This document shows, one piece after another, positions 9,782 to 20,701 of a stretch of 64,000 bases of DNA. The stretch is from Thomasclavelia spiroformis (GTDB taxonomy: Bacteria > Bacillota_I > Bacilli_A > Erysipelotrichales > Coprobacillaceae): the NCBI GenBank assembly GCA_016901755.1, contig JACJKV010000006.1:1-64000 (forward strand), given 5' to 3'. How positions within the stretch are numbered: the first letter of the stretch is position 1; every line of letters starts with the position of its first letter. The notes under the pieces are model-generated. The model made no database searches. It was given only the letters and a program-made list of their open reading frames with translations, and had not been told where the DNA came from. The position numbers and the translations under genes are program-made.

Positions 9782-10034
9782 ATGAATCCTGATATGCTCA
9801 TCTTTGGCGGTATTTCTAGCAGCATATGTACATGAGCGCTACACTCTTTTGTCTCCACTATGTTTACTCCTTACCATTCACATAATTCTCTGAGTATTTT
9901 TCCAATTTCTATTCTTTTGCTGTCATCAAATACTTCACTTCTACACTTTGGCGCAAATACGACATGACATTTATAATTCTACTTTGTATGTGATATACTA
10001 TGCGAGTCATTTGATTGATTTCTTTCATTCATTT
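9782..10034 (-). pseudogene. tnpA: Degraded IS200-type transposase TnpA
   Basis: Read from the ATG at 10034 (AGGAGG ribosome site), the first codons are in one frame. After a run of five A residues the sequence continues in another frame that clearly resembles IS200/IS605 TnpA: SISHTK, then YKCHVVFAPK, KILRELCEW, and HVHMLLEIPPKMS with the HUH pair of the Y1 nuclease. One stop replaces the Trp usually after HTK, and a second stop follows CEW. The C-terminal part with the catalytic tyrosine is missing. It therefore has one frameshift, two nonsense codons and a truncation, and cannot give an active enzyme. Confidence 0.85.
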
Positions 10035-10151
10035 GATTTTCCTCCTGTTTTAGTTTTGCAGTTTCGCAGGCTACATGACTATTATACAGGAGGATTTTTT
10101 CATTATCACGTCGCTAAAGCTTTTTTCGACCCACAGACTATCTGTGGGTTT
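9782..10151 (-). mobile_element. Relic of an IS200-family insertion sequence (left part)
   Basis: Besides the broken tnpA, the upstream end keeps two IS200 hallmarks. The first is a strong hairpin ACCCACAGA/TCTGTGGGT at 10129-10149, matching the left-end palindrome of such elements. The second is an inverted repeat TCCTCCTGT (10041-10049) with ACAGGAGGA (10086-10094), which would sequester the tnpA ribosome site, as described for IS200. The right end was not found. The hairpin is 13 bp from the rpoC terminator, so the insertion lies just downstream of rpoC. Confidence 0.75.
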
Positions 10152-10161
10152 TATTGTACAC

Positions 10162-10190
10162 AAAAAAATAGGTCGCTTTACGACCTATTT
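10162..10190 (-). terminator. Terminator of rpoBC
   Basis: AAATAGGTCG/CGACCTATTT stem of 10 bp with a 5-nt loop, then seven T residues on the minus strand, six bases after the rpoC stop. Confidence 0.9.
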
Positions 10191-10195
10191 TCATA

Positions 10196-13100
10196 TTATT
10201 CGCTGACTAACGATTCCTGAAAATCATCTCGATCTGTTATTGATAAATCATCTTGATCATCTTCTTCATCTTCCTGATGAGGTGGTTTTAATGGACCTCT
10301 AAGTCCTGTACCAGCTGGTAACAGTTTACCAATCAGCACGTTTTCTTTTAAACCACGCAGATAATCTTTTTTACCTTTGATTGATGCATCAGTTAAGATC
10401 TTAGTTGTTTCCTGGAATGATGCAGCAGACAGGAATGACTCTGATTCAGTTGCTGCTTTAGTAATACCCAATAATACTGGCTGTCCTACAGCTGGATGTT
10501 TTCCTTCTTTTAAAACATCTTTATTCATTGCTGTAAACTTAGCAATATTGACATGGCTACCAGGAAGTATTCCTGTATCTCCACCTTCAACAACTTTAAT
10601 TTTCTTCAACATCTGTCTAACAATAATTTCGATATGTTTATCAGAAATTTCGATACCTTGAATACGATATACTTTCTGAACTTCCTTAATGATATAGTTT
10701 TCAACGGCTTCAGTATCTGCAACGTTCAATAATTCTTTTGGATCGATAGAACCTTGCGTAATTTTCTTACCGATATGCACATCATCGCCAGCTTTAACTC
10801 TCAATTTAGCTCCATATGGAGTTAAATAGCTTCTTGTTTCAAGATCATTAGAAACAACAACTTCCATTCTTCCAGCATTATCAATAATACTTGTAACTGT
10901 ACCATCAATTTCCGAAATAATTGATTTTGCTTTTGGATTACGTGCTTCAAACAATTCCTGAATACGAGGTAACCCTTGAGTGATATCGGCACCACCGGCA
11001 ACCCCACCATCATGGAAAGTACGCATTGTTAACTGTGTACCTGGTTCACCGATTGACTGTGCAGCCATGATACCAACAGCTTCACCAATTTCAACTACGC
11101 TTCCTGTTGCCAGGTTACGTCCATAACATTTCTTACAGATACCACCTTTAGCAACGCAGCCAAGTACTGAACGAATTTCAACTTCTTTGATACCAGCGTC
11201 ACATACAACCTTGGCATTCTGTTCATTGAAAATTTCTCCAGCTGCAACCAGTAATTCTTTGGTCTCTGGATGGTACACATCTTTTTGAGAATAACGACCA
11301 ACTAAACGGTCATATAATGGTACGATAACCGTATTATCTTCGGTATTATACAATTCAGTAACTTTAAATCCTCTATCAGTTCCACAATCTTCTTCAGTAA
11401 TAACAACTTCCTGGGCAACATCGACCAAACGTCTTGTCAGATAACCTGAATCGGCTGTCTTTAAGGCTGTATCGGTAGATCCTTTACGGGCACCATGAGT
11501 AGAAATAAAGAATTCTGATGCAGTTAAACCTTCACGGAAGGCTGACTTGATAGGTAATTCGATAGTTTCCCCTTTTGGATTTGACATTAGACCACGCATA
11601 CCAACGAGCTGAGTGAAGTTTGATAATGATCCACGGGCTCCTGAATCAGACATGATAAAGATTGGATTACGATCATCAGCTTCGAATTCCTGACGAACGA
11701 CTTCCTGAACTTCATCTTTAACTCCGGTCCATAACTGAATAACGCTTTGATAACGTTCAGCATCAGTTAATTTACCTTTTTTATAGAAGTTGGTAATCTG
11801 ATCAAGTTTCTTATCAGCTTCATCAAAGATCTTGAATTTAGCCTGTGGCACCTGAATATCGTAAGCCGAAACGGTAATTCCAGCTACTGTAGAATATTTA
11901 AATCCCTGATCTTTCAGTTTATCCAGCATGACACTTGTATCAGCTAAAGCTGACTGTTTGAATGAAGCATCGATAATATTTCCTAATGCTTTTTTACCTA
12001 ATGGTTTTACTGGTTCCTGAGCAGCAATATGCGCCTTAATATCAGTTCCCATTGGTACGAAATATTTATCTGGAGTCGCTACCAGGTTTTCTTTACTTGG
12101 ATCATTAATGAATGGGAATTGTCCATCAAAAATGTCATTGAAGAAAATCTTACCAACAGTAGTAATCAGATAACTGTTATTCTGTGTTTCAGTAAATGTA
12201 GTATTCTTTAATGCTGAAGCTCTAATTGCGACTCTGGTATGAAGATTAACAGTTTTTGCAAAATAAGCATGATCCACTTCGTTTCTATCAGCAAAAACAG
12301 TACCTTCACCAATAGCTCCAACATCTTCTAATGTTAAATAATAGTTTCCTAATACCATGTCCTGAGAAGGAGTAACAATAGGTTTACCATCTTTAGGTCC
12401 TAAGATATTTGTAGAACCTAACATCAGCTGTCTGGCTTCCTGAATTGCTTCTTCACCTAAAGGTACATGGACCGCCATCTGGTCACCATCGAAATCGGCA
12501 TTGAACGCTGGAGTAACCAGTGGATGCAGACGAATAGCACGACCTTCTACTAATTTAGGTTCGAAAGCCTGAATTCCTAATCTATGCAATGTAGGCGCAC
12601 GGTTCAATAATACTGGATGATCTTTGATGACATCTTCCACGATTGGCCAAATCTTATCATCCATTTTATCAATCAATCTTTCCGCTGCTTTGATATTTGT
12701 AGCGATACCTTTAGCTTCCAGACCATGAATTACAAATGGCTTAAACAGACTTAATGCCATTTCACGAGGAATTCCGCATTGATACATTTTTAAATCTGGA
12801 CCAACAGCGATAACTGAACGTCCTGAATAGTCAACACGTTTTCCTAACAGGTTCTGACGGAAACGTCCCTGTTTTCCTTTTAAAGTATGACTTAATGATT
12901 TTAAAGCACGTCCTCCTGCTCCTGTAATTGGTTTAGAACGACGACCATTATCAATTAATGCGTCAACAGCTTCCTGCAGCATACGTTTTTCATTTTGAAC
13001 GATAATTGATGGTGTTCCCAGTTCCAGCAGTTTTTTCAAACGGTTGTTACGGGTAATAACACGACGGTACAGATCATTAAGATCACTAGTCGCAAAACGA

Positions 13101-13840
13101 CCACCATCCAGCTGCAGCATTGGACGTAAATCAGGTGGAATAACTGGCAATGCTTCCAGAATCATCCATTCTGGCTGATTGTCAGATGATCTGAAGGCAT
13201 CAATGGCTTCTAAACGTTTTAACAGTTTTGTACGTTTTTGCCCTTGTGCTTCTTTCAGTTCTTTTGAAACAGCTTCAAATTCTGCTTCCAGATCAACCTG
13301 TTTTAATAGAATCTGAATTGCTTCGGCCCCGATTTTTGCTTCGAAAGTATTACCGAACTGTTCGTAACATTTACGATAATCTCTTTCTGATAAAACCTGT
13401 TTATATTCCAAAGGAGTAGATCCTTTATCAATAACAACATATGATACGAAGTAAATAATTTCTTCCAGCTGTTTAGGTGACATATCCAGAATCAGGCCCA
13501 TTCTTGATGGAATACCTTTTAAATACCAGATATGAGCAATTGGCGTTGCCAGTTCGATGTGACCCATACGTTCACGTCTAACTGCTGATTTTGTAACTTC
13601 AACCCCACAACGGTCACAGATAACACCTTTATATCTGACTTTTTTGTATTTACCACAACTACATTCCCAGTCTTTAGATGGTCCAAAAATTCTTTCACAG
13701 AATAGACCATCTTTTTCTGGTTTTTGTGAACGATAATTGATCGTTTCTGGTTTTTTTACTTCACCATAAGACCATTCACGAATCTTTTCTGGGGAAGCTA
13801 ATCCAATTTGGATTGATGAAAATTTATTAGTATTTGCCAT
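10196..13840 (-). CDS. rpoC: RNA polymerase beta' subunit
   Basis: 1214 residues starting at MANTNKF. Twelve further in-frame codons upstream are discarded because AAGGAGG fits this ATG. It forms the catalytic clamp of RNA polymerase. The N-terminal zinc site shows CSCGKYKK and CDRCGVEV, the active-site NADFDGDQ triad of aspartates is intact, and the C-terminal zinc-binding cysteines occur around CGTDRG and CKKCYGR. The tail is acidic. It lies 13 bp after rpoB and ends at a terminator. Confidence 0.98.
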   Translation of the reverse strand: MANTNKFSSIQIGLASPEKIREWSYGEVKKPETINYRSQKPEKDGLFCERIFGPSKDWECSCGKYKKVRYKGVICDRCGVEVTKSAVRRERMGHIELATPIAHIWYLKGIPSRMGLILDMSPKQLEEIIYFVSYVVIDKGSTPLEYKQVLSERDYRKCYEQFGNTFEAKIGAEAIQILLKQVDLEAEFEAVSKELKEAQGQKRTKLLKRLEAIDAFRSSDNQPEWMILEALPVIPPDLRPMLQLDGGRFATSDLNDLYRRVITRNNRLKKLLELGTPSIIVQNEKRMLQEAVDALIDNGRRSKPITGAGGRALKSLSHTLKGKQGRFRQNLLGKRVDYSGRSVIAVGPDLKMYQCGIPREMALSLFKPFVIHGLEAKGIATNIKAAERLIDKMDDKIWPIVEDVIKDHPVLLNRAPTLHRLGIQAFEPKLVEGRAIRLHPLVTPAFNADFDGDQMAVHVPLGEEAIQEARQLMLGSTNILGPKDGKPIVTPSQDMVLGNYYLTLEDVGAIGEGTVFADRNEVDHAYFAKTVNLHTRVAIRASALKNTTFTETQNNSYLITTVGKIFFNDIFDGQFPFINDPSKENLVATPDKYFVPMGTDIKAHIAAQEPVKPLGKKALGNIIDASFKQSALADTSVMLDKLKDQGFKYSTVAGITVSAYDIQVPQAKFKIFDEADKKLDQITNFYKKGKLTDAERYQSVIQLWTGVKDEVQEVVRQEFEADDRNPIFIMSDSGARGSLSNFTQLVGMRGLMSNPKGETIELPIKSAFREGLTASEFFISTHGARKGSTDTALKTADSGYLTRRLVDVAQEVVITEEDCGTDRGFKVTELYNTEDNTVIVPLYDRLVGRYSQKDVYHPETKELLVAAGEIFNEQNAKVVCDAGIKEVEIRSVLGCVAKGGICKKCYGRNLATGSVVEIGEAVGIMAAQSIGEPGTQLTMRTFHDGGVAGGADITQGLPRIQELFEARNPKAKSIISEIDGTVTSIIDNAGRMEVVVSNDLETRSYLTPYGAKLRVKAGDDVHIGKKITQGSIDPKELLNVADTEAVENYIIKEVQKVYRIQGIEISDKHIEIIVRQMLKKIKVVEGGDTGILPGSHVNIAKFTAMNKDVLKEGKHPAVGQPVLLGITKAATESESFLSAASFQETTKILTDASIKGKKDYLRGLKENVLIGKLLPAGTGLRGPLKPPHQEDEEDDQDDLSITDRDDFQESLVSE

Positions 13841-13853
13841 TTTCTTTTCCTCC

Positions 13854-16800
13854 TTATAATGATTCGCTTTCGTCAACTTCGCTCAGTTCTTCGCTTTCCA
13901 CTGTTTCTGTCACAGCTTCAGCTTTTTCTTCATCTTTACTGATTGAAGTTGGGAATCGTCTTTCTTCATCTTCAATATGTCTTTCATCAATTTCTTGATC
14001 ATTTTCATCTAATAAACGTATATCTAAGGCTAATGCCTGTAATTCTTTTTTCAGTACTCTGAATGATTCAGGTAATCCTGGTTCAGGCAATGGCTGTCCT
14101 TTAACAATAGCTTCGTATGTTTTTACACGGCCAACAACATCATCTGATTTAACAGTCAGGATTTCACGAAGTGTATAGGCAGCCCCATATGCTTCTAAGG
14201 CCCAGACTTCCATTTCCCCAAATCTCTGTCCACCATTTTGAGCTTTACCTCCCAGTGGCTGTTGAGTAACTAATGAATATGGACCAACTGAACGAGCATG
14301 TAATTTATCATCAACCATGTGTGACAGCTTAACGAAATACATGATACCAACGGAAATTGGTGAATCAAAATATTCTCCTGTCTGTCCTGAAATAACTGGC
14401 TGTTTACCATCTTCGCTCATTCCTGCTTCTTTCATCAGACCTTCCAGATCTTCACGATGTAAACCATCGAAAGCAGGAGTTGCAATGTATAATCCTAATT
14501 GTTTTGCAGCATAACCTAAATGTAATTCTAATACCTGTCCGATATTCATACGTGAAGGTACCCCTAATGGGTTCAGCATGATATCAAGTGGTGTACCATC
14601 TTCAAGATGTGGCATATCTTCGATTGGCAGGATCTTAGAAATAACCCCTTTGTTACCATGACGACCGGCCATCTTATCACCTTCAGAAATCTTACGTTTC
14701 TGCACGATGTAGACTTTAACGACACGGTTAACACCTGGCTGCAGTTCATCACCATTTTTACGATCGAACACTTTGATATCATGAACGATACCAGCCCCAC
14801 CATGTGGTACTCTTAATGAATTATCTTTAACTTCTCTTGATTTTTCACCAAAGATCGCCAATAACAGTTTTTCTTCTGCAGAAAGTTCAGCCTGACCTTT
14901 TGGTGTAACCTTACCTACTAAAATATCCCCTTCTTTAACTTCTGCTCCAATCATGATGATACCATCACTATTTAAATTTTTACGAGCTTCATCACCAACG
15001 TTAGGAATATCTCTTGTAATTTCTTCAGGTCCTAATTTTGTATCACGACATTCAATTGAATATTCATCAATATGAATAGAAGTATAAACGTCTTCTTTGA
15101 CCAGTCTTTCTGACATGATAACGGCATCTTCATAGTTGTAACCATTCCATGTCATGAAACCAACTAATACGTTTTGTCCTAAAGCCAGTTCTCCCTGTTC
15201 CATTGCAGGACCATCTGCTAAGACCTGACCAACAACAACGTTTTCACCAACGACAACGATTGGTTTATGATTAATGCATGTACCGGCATTAGAAATCGCA
15301 AATTTTGATAATCGATACTTATGCACTTTACCATCAGTTGCCTGAATATCTATTCTTTTAGCATCAACATAAGTAACAACACCATTATGTTTGCTGACAA
15401 CAGCAGCTCCTGAGTCTCTTGCCGCCTGATATTCCATACCAGTTCCTACAAATGGTGTATGTGGATTTAATAATGGTACCGCCTGACGCTGCATGTTGGC
15501 CCCCATCAAGGCACGAGTCGCATCATCGTTTTCCAGGAATGGAATACATGATGTTGCAACCGATACGATCTGTTTTGGTGAAATATCGATAAAATCAACA
15601 TCTTCTCTTTTTGCCATGATATTTTCCCCTAAATGACGGGCAATGACATGTTCATCTAAAATTTCGCCATTTTCATTAGTCTGAACGTTAGCCTGTGCGA
15701 TAATGAAATTCTTTTCTTCATCCGCTGTTAAATAACGAACATCATTTTCATCAATGATACAATGATTCACTTTACGATATGGAGTTTCAATAAACCCATA
15801 CTGATTGATTTTAGCATAAGATGCCAATGTTGAAATCAAACCGATATTTGGACCTTCAGGAGTTTCGATTGGACATATTCTACCATAGTGAGAAGTATGT
15901 ACGTCACGAACTTCGTATCCAGCACGGTCTCTACTTAAACCACCTGGTCCTAATGCAGATAAACGACGTTTATTTGTCAGTTCGGCCAGTGGATTGATCT
16001 GATCCATAAATTGTGATAACTGTGATGATGAGAAGAATTCTTTCATCGCAGCTGATAAAGGTCTAATATTTGTTAATGATTGTGGAGTTACCTTTTCAAT
16101 TTCAGTTAAAGACATTCTTTCTTTAACAACTCTTTCCATTCTGGATAAACCAATTCTGAATTGATTTTGAACCAGTTCCCCAACCGAACGGACACGTCTG
16201 TTTCCTAAATGATCGATATCATCCAGTAACCCGATACGTGCCATATTGGAAACTCTGTCTTCTGGTGCGATATCATATGAATCAAAAATATCTACCAGGT
16301 TGAACATATATGAATAGGCAGCAATCATATCAGAAATAGTCACAAATTTACTGTTCAATGATAAATCTGTACCAATAACTTTCATGATTTTTTTACGTGA
16401 TTCATCAACATAAACATGAATACTTTGTACAACACCATTACTTTCCAGTCTAGGATTTGTTTTTAGTTCACTGGTATGTGCTCCCGCTTCAAAAACTGGC
16501 TGTAATGTTTTTAATACTTCTTTAGTGATGACCGTACCTTCTTTGCAGACTACATTTCCGTTAATATCTTTAACGTCTTCAGCCAAAACACGTCCGGCAA
16601 TACGATCTAACAGACTTAATTTTTTACCAAATTTGAAACGTCCGGCTTTTGCCAGATCATATCTTTTTGGATCGAAGAATTTAGCATATAAAAGGTTATT
16701 AGCACCCTCTAATGTTGCTGGTTCTCCTGGTCTTAACTTATTATAAATCTCAATTAAAGCTTCTTCGGTATTAGTTGTATTATCCTTAGCTAAAGTGTTT

Positions 16801-17453
16801 CTAATGAATTCGTGATCACCGAATACTGCAATGATGTCTTCATCACTAGAAAGCCCTAAAGCACGCAATAATACTGTTCCTGGGATCTTACGATTACGGT
16901 CGATACGTACGTTTAAAACATCTTTGGCATCATTTTCAAATTCCAGCCATGTCCCACGTGATGGAATAATGCTTCCTTCAAAAACAGTTTTCCCGCTTTT
17001 ATCAATAGCATCATTAAAATATGCTCCTGGTGAACGTACCAGCTGTGAAACAATAACACGTTCTGCCCCATTAATAATGAATGTCCCAGAGTCAGTCATT
17101 AATGGGAATTCTCCCATGAATACTTCTTGTTCTTTGATTTCACCAGTTCCCGAGTTGATCAGACGTAAAGTAGCACGCAGTGGTGCGGCATAATTGGCAT
17201 CACGGTCTTTACTTTCGTTTACGGAATATTTAGGTTCATCAAAAACACAATCAACAAACTCTAAAGATAAAGTCTCATTAAAATTTGTTATTGGGTAGAT
17301 ATCATCAAATACTTCTTTAATTCCTACTTCGGTAAACCATTTGTAAGAATTAGTTTGAATTTCAACAAGATTTGGCAACTCTAATGAGCCACTGATTCTT
17401 GAATAATTACGACGATTAATTTTACTTTTTGCTGTAGTTGTTTGATTCTCCAT
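13854..17453 (-). CDS. rpoB: RNA polymerase beta subunit
   Basis: 1199 residues. It forms, with beta', the catalytic centre and the rifampicin pocket. The rifampicin region reads [17 protein letters not shown] followed by [12 protein letters not shown]. Ser531 (E. coli numbering) is kept, but the residue equivalent to His526 is Asn494 here. Replacement of that His by Asn is known to lower rifampicin susceptibility in several bacteria. The C-terminus is acidic. The gene has its own promoter downstream of the rsmC-like gene and is followed closely by rpoC. Confidence 0.98.
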   Translation of the reverse strand: MENQTTTAKSKINRRNYSRISGSLELPNLVEIQTNSYKWFTEVGIKEVFDDIYPITNFNETLSLEFVDCVFDEPKYSVNESKDRDANYAAPLRATLRLINSGTGEIKEQEVFMGEFPLMTDSGTFIINGAERVIVSQLVRSPGAYFNDAIDKSGKTVFEGSIIPSRGTWLEFENDAKDVLNVRIDRNRKIPGTVLLRALGLSSDEDIIAVFGDHEFIRNTLAKDNTTNTEEALIEIYNKLRPGEPATLEGANNLLYAKFFDPKRYDLAKAGRFKFGKKLSLLDRIAGRVLAEDVKDINGNVVCKEGTVITKEVLKTLQPVFEAGAHTSELKTNPRLESNGVVQSIHVYVDESRKKIMKVIGTDLSLNSKFVTISDMIAAYSYMFNLVDIFDSYDIAPEDRVSNMARIGLLDDIDHLGNRRVRSVGELVQNQFRIGLSRMERVVKERMSLTEIEKVTPQSLTNIRPLSAAMKEFFSSSQLSQFMDQINPLAELTNKRRLSALGPGGLSRDRAGYEVRDVHTSHYGRICPIETPEGPNIGLISTLASYAKINQYGFIETPYRKVNHCIIDENDVRYLTADEEKNFIIAQANVQTNENGEILDEHVIARHLGENIMAKREDVDFIDISPKQIVSVATSCIPFLENDDATRALMGANMQRQAVPLLNPHTPFVGTGMEYQAARDSGAAVVSKHNGVVTYVDAKRIDIQATDGKVHKYRLSKFAISNAGTCINHKPIVVVGENVVVGQVLADGPAMEQGELALGQNVLVGFMTWNGYNYEDAVIMSERLVKEDVYTSIHIDEYSIECRDTKLGPEEITRDIPNVGDEARKNLNSDGIIMIGAEVKEGDILVGKVTPKGQAELSAEEKLLLAIFGEKSREVKDNSLRVPHGGAGIVHDIKVFDRKNGDELQPGVNRVVKVYIVQKRKISEGDKMAGRHGNKGVISKILPIEDMPHLEDGTPLDIMLNPLGVPSRMNIGQVLELHLGYAAKQLGLYIATPAFDGLHREDLEGLMKEAGMSEDGKQPVISGQTGEYFDSPISVGIMYFVKLSHMVDDKLHARSVGPYSLVTQQPLGGKAQNGGQRFGEMEVWALEAYGAAYTLREILTVKSDDVVGRVKTYEAIVKGQPLPEPGLPESFRVLKKELQALALDIRLLDENDQEIDERHIEDEERRFPTSISKDEEKAEAVTETVESEELSEVDESESL

Positions 17454-17542
17454 GAAATAACTCCACCCTTCTTATATCTCTATCATATTGCTTAAAAAAG
17501 GCGCAAAAACGCTTGATTTTAAACAATTGTAGGCATTTTAGT

Positions 17543-17571
17543 ATGATAGCACAAGGTGTATCAAAAAGCAA
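17543..17571 (-). promoter_or_regulatory. rpoBC promoter
   Basis: TTGCTT (17566-17571) and TATCAT (17543-17548), spacing 17 bp, with an extended -10 TGC just before the hexamer. It lies between the rsmC-like gene and rpoB and leaves a leader of about 85 nt. Confidence 0.7.
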
Positions 17572-17590
17572 TACCTTTTTCACAAAAAAA

Positions 17591-18184
17591 TTATATTTTC
17601 TTACTTTTTAAAATATAATAGCCTTTATCCCTTTTAACAATTTCACAATTGCCAAAAACTTCAGTCATTTTCTTTTTAGCCGAAGGCGCTCCCTGTTTCT
17701 TTTGCAGCACGATCCATAATGAACCATGATCGTGCAAATGATCATAGGCCCCTTCTAAAATAGACATGACCACACTCTTCCCCGCTCTTACTGGCGGATT
17801 AGAAACGATGATATCATACATATCTTCAACTTCATCATATACCGAACTTTTAAAAATGCGAACATCTACATGATTATTCTGGGCATTTAACTTCGCCAGA
17901 TTCAATGCACGATCGTTGATATCGACCATATCGGTTTTTAAATCCGGATAAACTTTTTTCAGACATATCCCAAACGTTCCATAACCACAGCCTACATCCA
18001 AAAGTGACTGCTCTTCATCTTTTTCAAAGCACTCCAGTAATACTCTAGACCCATAATCGATCATGCTTTTAGAAAAAACCCCAGTATCACTGGTAAACAG
18101 AATATCATATTGACGGTAACGGAATACAAACTGAACCGGTGAGCTCTCCAGATCTGTATTGTCTGTAAAATAATGTTTCATCAT
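17591..18184 (-). CDS. RsmC-like 16S rRNA guanine-N2 methyltransferase (YbxB type)
   Basis: 197 residues with a class I SAM-dependent fold: LLDVGCGYGTFG as motif I near 62-73, VDINDRAL as the acidic loop, and SNPPVRAGK as the N-P-P motif typical of enzymes methylating exocyclic amines of nucleobases. The position between rplL and rpoB is the conserved place of ybxB in Bacillota. The rRNA target is inferred from the family. The gene starts 55 bp after the rplL terminator. Confidence 0.88.
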   Translation of the reverse strand: MMKHYFTDNTDLESSPVQFVFRYRQYDILFTSDTGVFSKSMIDYGSRVLLECFEKDEEQSLLDVGCGYGTFGICLKKVYPDLKTDMVDINDRALNLAKLNAQNNHVDVRIFKSSVYDEVEDMYDIIVSNPPVRAGKSVVMSILEGAYDHLHDHGSLWIVLQKKQGAPSAKKKMTEVFGNCEIVKRDKGYYILKSKKI

Positions 18185-18235
18185 AACACCTCATCTTCTA
18201 ATTTGATATTAACTTATTTAATATACCAATGTAAA

Positions 18236-18259
18236 GAAAAAGAACCCCTTAGGGTTCTT
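18236..18259 (-). terminator. Terminator after rplL
   Basis: AAGAACCC/GGGTTCTT stem with a 4-nt loop, followed on the minus strand by TTTTTC. It lies 14 bp after the rplL stop and probably reduces read-through into the rsmC-like gene and rpoB. Confidence 0.85.
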
Positions 18260-18273
18260 AAGAGTTCAGTTAA

Positions 18274-18645
18274 TTATTTAACTTCTACAGTAGCTCCAGC
18301 TTCTTCTAATTTTTCTTTAATAGATTTAGCTTCGTCAGCTGATACTTTTTCTTTGATTACTGCAGGAACTTTGTCAACTAATCCTTTAGCATCAACTAAT
18401 CCTAATCCAGTGATTTCTCTTACTACTTTGATTACTTTAACTTTAGTAGCTCCAACATCAGTTAATGTAACGTTAACTTCAGTAGGTTCAGCTGGTCCAG
18501 CAGCTTCAGCAGCAGCAGCAACAGCAACAGGTGCAGCAGCAGTTACATCAAATTTTTCTTCGATTGCTTTTACTAAATCATTTAATTCTAAAATAGTAGC
18601 TTCTTCTAAGTAAGCTAAGATATCTTCATGTGTTAATTTTGCCAT
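18274..18645 (-). CDS. rplL: 50S ribosomal protein L7/L12
   Basis: 123 residues. It has an N-terminal dimerisation helix, an Ala/Pro/Val-rich hinge around residues 34-52, and a compact C-terminal domain starting near VNVTLTDVG that recruits translation GTPases. It forms the stalk with L10, encoded just upstream. Length and composition are standard. Confidence 0.98.
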   Translation of the reverse strand: MAKLTHEDILAYLEEATILELNDLVKAIEEKFDVTAAAPVAVAAAAEAAGPAEPTEVNVTLTDVGATKVKVIKVVREITGLGLVDAKGLVDKVPAVIKEKVSADEAKSIKEKLEEAGATVEVK

Positions 18646-18678
18646 GTTAATTTTCTCCTTTTCTTTTCTATTGTGCTA

Positions 18679-19236
18679 TTAAGCAGCTTCTTCAACATTT
18701 TCTGCAGCAGGTGCTTCTTCAGCAGCTGGTGCTTCTCCACCATTTGCTTCTTTAGCTTCTGCTACAGCTTTAACAGCTCTAGCGAATTTGCTAACTGGTG
18801 CCTGTAACATACCAAGTAACATAGAGTACATTCCTTCACGTCCAGGTAATTTAGCAATTTCGTTCACTTCGTCTTGATTTAAGACTTTTCCTTCAACAAC
18901 TCCAGCTTTGATCACTAAAGCTTCATGATCTTTAGCGAATTTAGCTAAAATTCTTGCAGGTGCTACAGCATCGCTTTTACCGAATGCTAATGCATTAGGA
19001 CCAGCTAATTGATCATTCAATTCAGCGTATCCAACACTTTCAGTAGCTCTTTGAACTAATTTGTTTTTGTAAACTTTAAATTCAACATCTTCTTCACGTA
19101 AAGCTCTACGTAATTCAGTTACTTCAGCAACCGACAATCCACGATATTCAACTAATACAGCAGATTGAGAATCTTTGAATTTACCAGCGATTTCTTCAAC
19201 AACGACTTTTTTCGCATTGATTGCTTCTACTGACAT
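18679..19236 (-). CDS. rplJ: 50S ribosomal protein L10
   Basis: 185 residues. It is the stalk base protein that binds 23S rRNA and several L7/L12 dimers. The N-terminal rRNA-binding domain contains [16 protein letters not shown]. The C-terminal helix that holds L7/L12 precedes an Ala/Glu-rich tail. It is preceded by an L10 leader with a terminator, so L10(L12)n feedback is expected. Confidence 0.98.
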   Translation of the reverse strand: MSVEAINAKKVVVEEIAGKFKDSQSAVLVEYRGLSVAEVTELRRALREEDVEFKVYKNKLVQRATESVGYAELNDQLAGPNALAFGKSDAVAPARILAKFAKDHEALVIKAGVVEGKVLNQDEVNEIAKLPGREGMYSMLLGMLQAPVSKFARAVKAVAEAKEANGGEAPAAEEAPAAENVEEAA

Positions 19237-19284
19237 TGCTACACCCTCCTATAATTTTTTATATATGCAACAATATACGCGTTA

Positions 19285-19400
19285 TATAAAAACTCCTACA
19301 CGTAGATAGGAGTTCAAGTTTCTGTATAAACTCAACACCTCGGTAACAAATTAAGGTTTCCCAGTTACTGTCTACGGTATATTGATTGCGACTTATTTTC
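19285..19400 (-). promoter_or_regulatory. L10 (rplJ) leader with terminator-like stem
   Basis: The rplA-rplJ gap is about 170 nt and contains on the minus strand GACAGTAACTGG and TTACCGAGGTG, the kind of conserved block seen in the L10 leader of Bacillota. A strong hairpin AACTCCTA/TAGGAGTT (19289-19312) with a T run follows. In B. subtilis this arrangement lets excess L10-L12 complex terminate rplJL transcription. Assignment is from pattern and position. Confidence 0.75.
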
Positions 19401-19406
19401 TGCAGA

Positions 19407-20093
19407 CTATTTTGTAGTCTGTACTTTAACTGCAGGTCCCATAGTTGAAGACACTGCAATATTTTTGATATAAGTACCTTTTGCAGCAGCAGGTTTTAAT
19501 CTTACGATTAAATCATAAACTGTATTGAAGTTTTCAACCAGTTTAGCATCATCAAATGATACTCTACCAATTGGTAAATGAACGTTACCTTCTTTATCAG
19601 TACGGTAAGTTACTTTACCAGCTTTTGTTTCTTGAACAGCTTTAGCGATTTCCATAGTAACTGTTCCAGTTTTTGGGTTAGGCATTAACCCTTTAGGACC
19701 TAAGATACGTCCTAATTTACCTAAATCAGCCATCATGTTAGGAGTAGCGATCATAACTTCGAAATCCAGCCAACCTTTTTTGATGTCTTCTAAGATTTCT
19801 TTACCAGCAACGATATCTGCTCCTGCATCTTTAGCTTCCTGAGCTTTAGGCCCTTCAGCAACAACTAAAACTTTTTTAGTTTTACCTGTTCCATGTGGTA
19901 ACACAACTGCCCCACGTAATTGCTGGTCAGCCTGTCTTACATCTAATCCTAAATTGAAAGCAACATCAACACTAGCATCAAATTTTACACTGCTTGTTTT
20001 CTTTACTAATTCAATTGCTTCTTCAACAGTATATGCTTTTCCTTTTTCAACTAATGCAGCTGCTTCTGTATATCTTTTACTTTTCTTTGCCAT
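19407..20093 (-). CDS. rplA: 50S ribosomal protein L1
   Basis: 228 residues. It forms the L1 stalk that guides the exiting tRNA. The family block around [10 protein letters not shown] and the region [19 protein letters not shown] are present. It is co-transcribed with rplK 48 bp upstream. In many bacteria L1 represses translation of the rplK-rplA message; the structured leader at 20580-20661 would be the site. Confidence 0.98.
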   Translation of the reverse strand: MAKKSKRYTEAAALVEKGKAYTVEEAIELVKKTSSVKFDASVDVAFNLGLDVRQADQQLRGAVVLPHGTGKTKKVLVVAEGPKAQEAKDAGADIVAGKEILEDIKKGWLDFEVMIATPNMMADLGKLGRILGPKGLMPNPKTGTVTMEIAKAVQETKAGKVTYRTDKEGNVHLPIGRVSFDDAKLVENFNTVYDLIVRLKPAAAKGTYIKNIAVSSTMGPAVKVQTTK

Positions 20094-20141
20094 GTAATTT
20101 CCTCCTTAGTGGTTATAACGGATAATCCTTCCACGCGATGC

Positions 20142-20564
20142 CTAGGCATCGATTCCTTCAACTTTAATACCCATGTTTTTAGCTGTACCAGCAACGATTT
20201 TCATTGCTGCATCTAAATCATAAGCATTTAAGTCAGGCATTTTGTATTCAGCGATTTCTTTTAATTTATCAGCTGATAATGTTCCTACAGTAGTTTTTCC
20301 TGCATTACTAGAACCTTTTTGCACACCTGCAGCTTTTTTGATCATTTCAGCAGCAGGAGCTGTTTTTAATACAAAGTCAAAGCTTTTATCTTCATAAACA
20401 GTTAATACAACTGGTACTGTTTCTCCCATACGATCTTTTGTCTGATCATTGAAAGCAGTACAGAATTTAGGCATTTGAATACCTGCACCTGCAAGTGCTG
20501 GACCAGGTTTAGCTTGCCCTGCTTTGAATTGAATTTTCATCACTCTAACAACTTTCTTACTCAC
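20142..20564 (-). CDS. rplK: 50S ribosomal protein L11
   Basis: 140 residues. It binds the GTPase-associated region of 23S rRNA. KLQFKAGQAKP-like and PGPALAGAGIQMPKF segments identify the N-terminal domain, where the proline-rich helix is the thiopeptide contact. The secE-nusG pair that often precedes rplK is not here; the neighbour is an ABC-F gene with its stop only 8 bp from the rplK promoter. Confidence 0.98.
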   Translation of the reverse strand: MSKKVVRVMKIQFKAGQAKPGPALAGAGIQMPKFCTAFNDQTKDRMGETVPVVLTVYEDKSFDFVLKTAPAAEMIKKAAGVQKGSSNAGKTTVGTLSADKLKEIAEYKMPDLNAYDLDAAMKIVAGTAKNMGIKVEGIDA

Positions 20565-20579
20565 GCGACATTCCTCCTT

Positions 20580-20693
20580 ATAAATTTGTCCGTGTTGTGG
20601 TCAAATGGGGGTCACCCCTTCCACACAACAATGAATACGCAATGACCCCATTGCGTCGATAAATAATTTAACACTATCTAATAATAATTGCAA
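20580..20693 (-). promoter_or_regulatory. rplK promoter and structured leader
   Basis: TTGCAA (20688-20693) and TAAATT (20665-20670) with 17 bp spacing. The leader then folds into a hairpin CGCAATG/CATTGCG with a GGGT loop, and into a longer arm TGTTGTG/CACAACA enclosing GGGGTGACCCC. This is a plausible L1 or L11 autoregulation target, by analogy with other bacteria; the binding partner is not shown by the sequence. Confidence 0.65.
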
Positions 20694-20701
20694 TACTTTT
20701 T

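Noticed and set aside
9948-10220. 90-codon plus-strand ORF after the peptidase
   Set aside because: It is the complement of the IS200 relic, runs through the rpoC terminator into rpoC, and has no ribosome site.
16831-17193. 120-codon plus-strand ORF within rpoB
   Set aside because: Shadow frame of rpoB with no independent start signal.
18173-18613. 146-codon plus-strand ORF opposite rplL
   Set aside because: Antisense to rplL and through its terminator; the Thr/Ala-rich composition is the mirror of the L7/L12 hinge.
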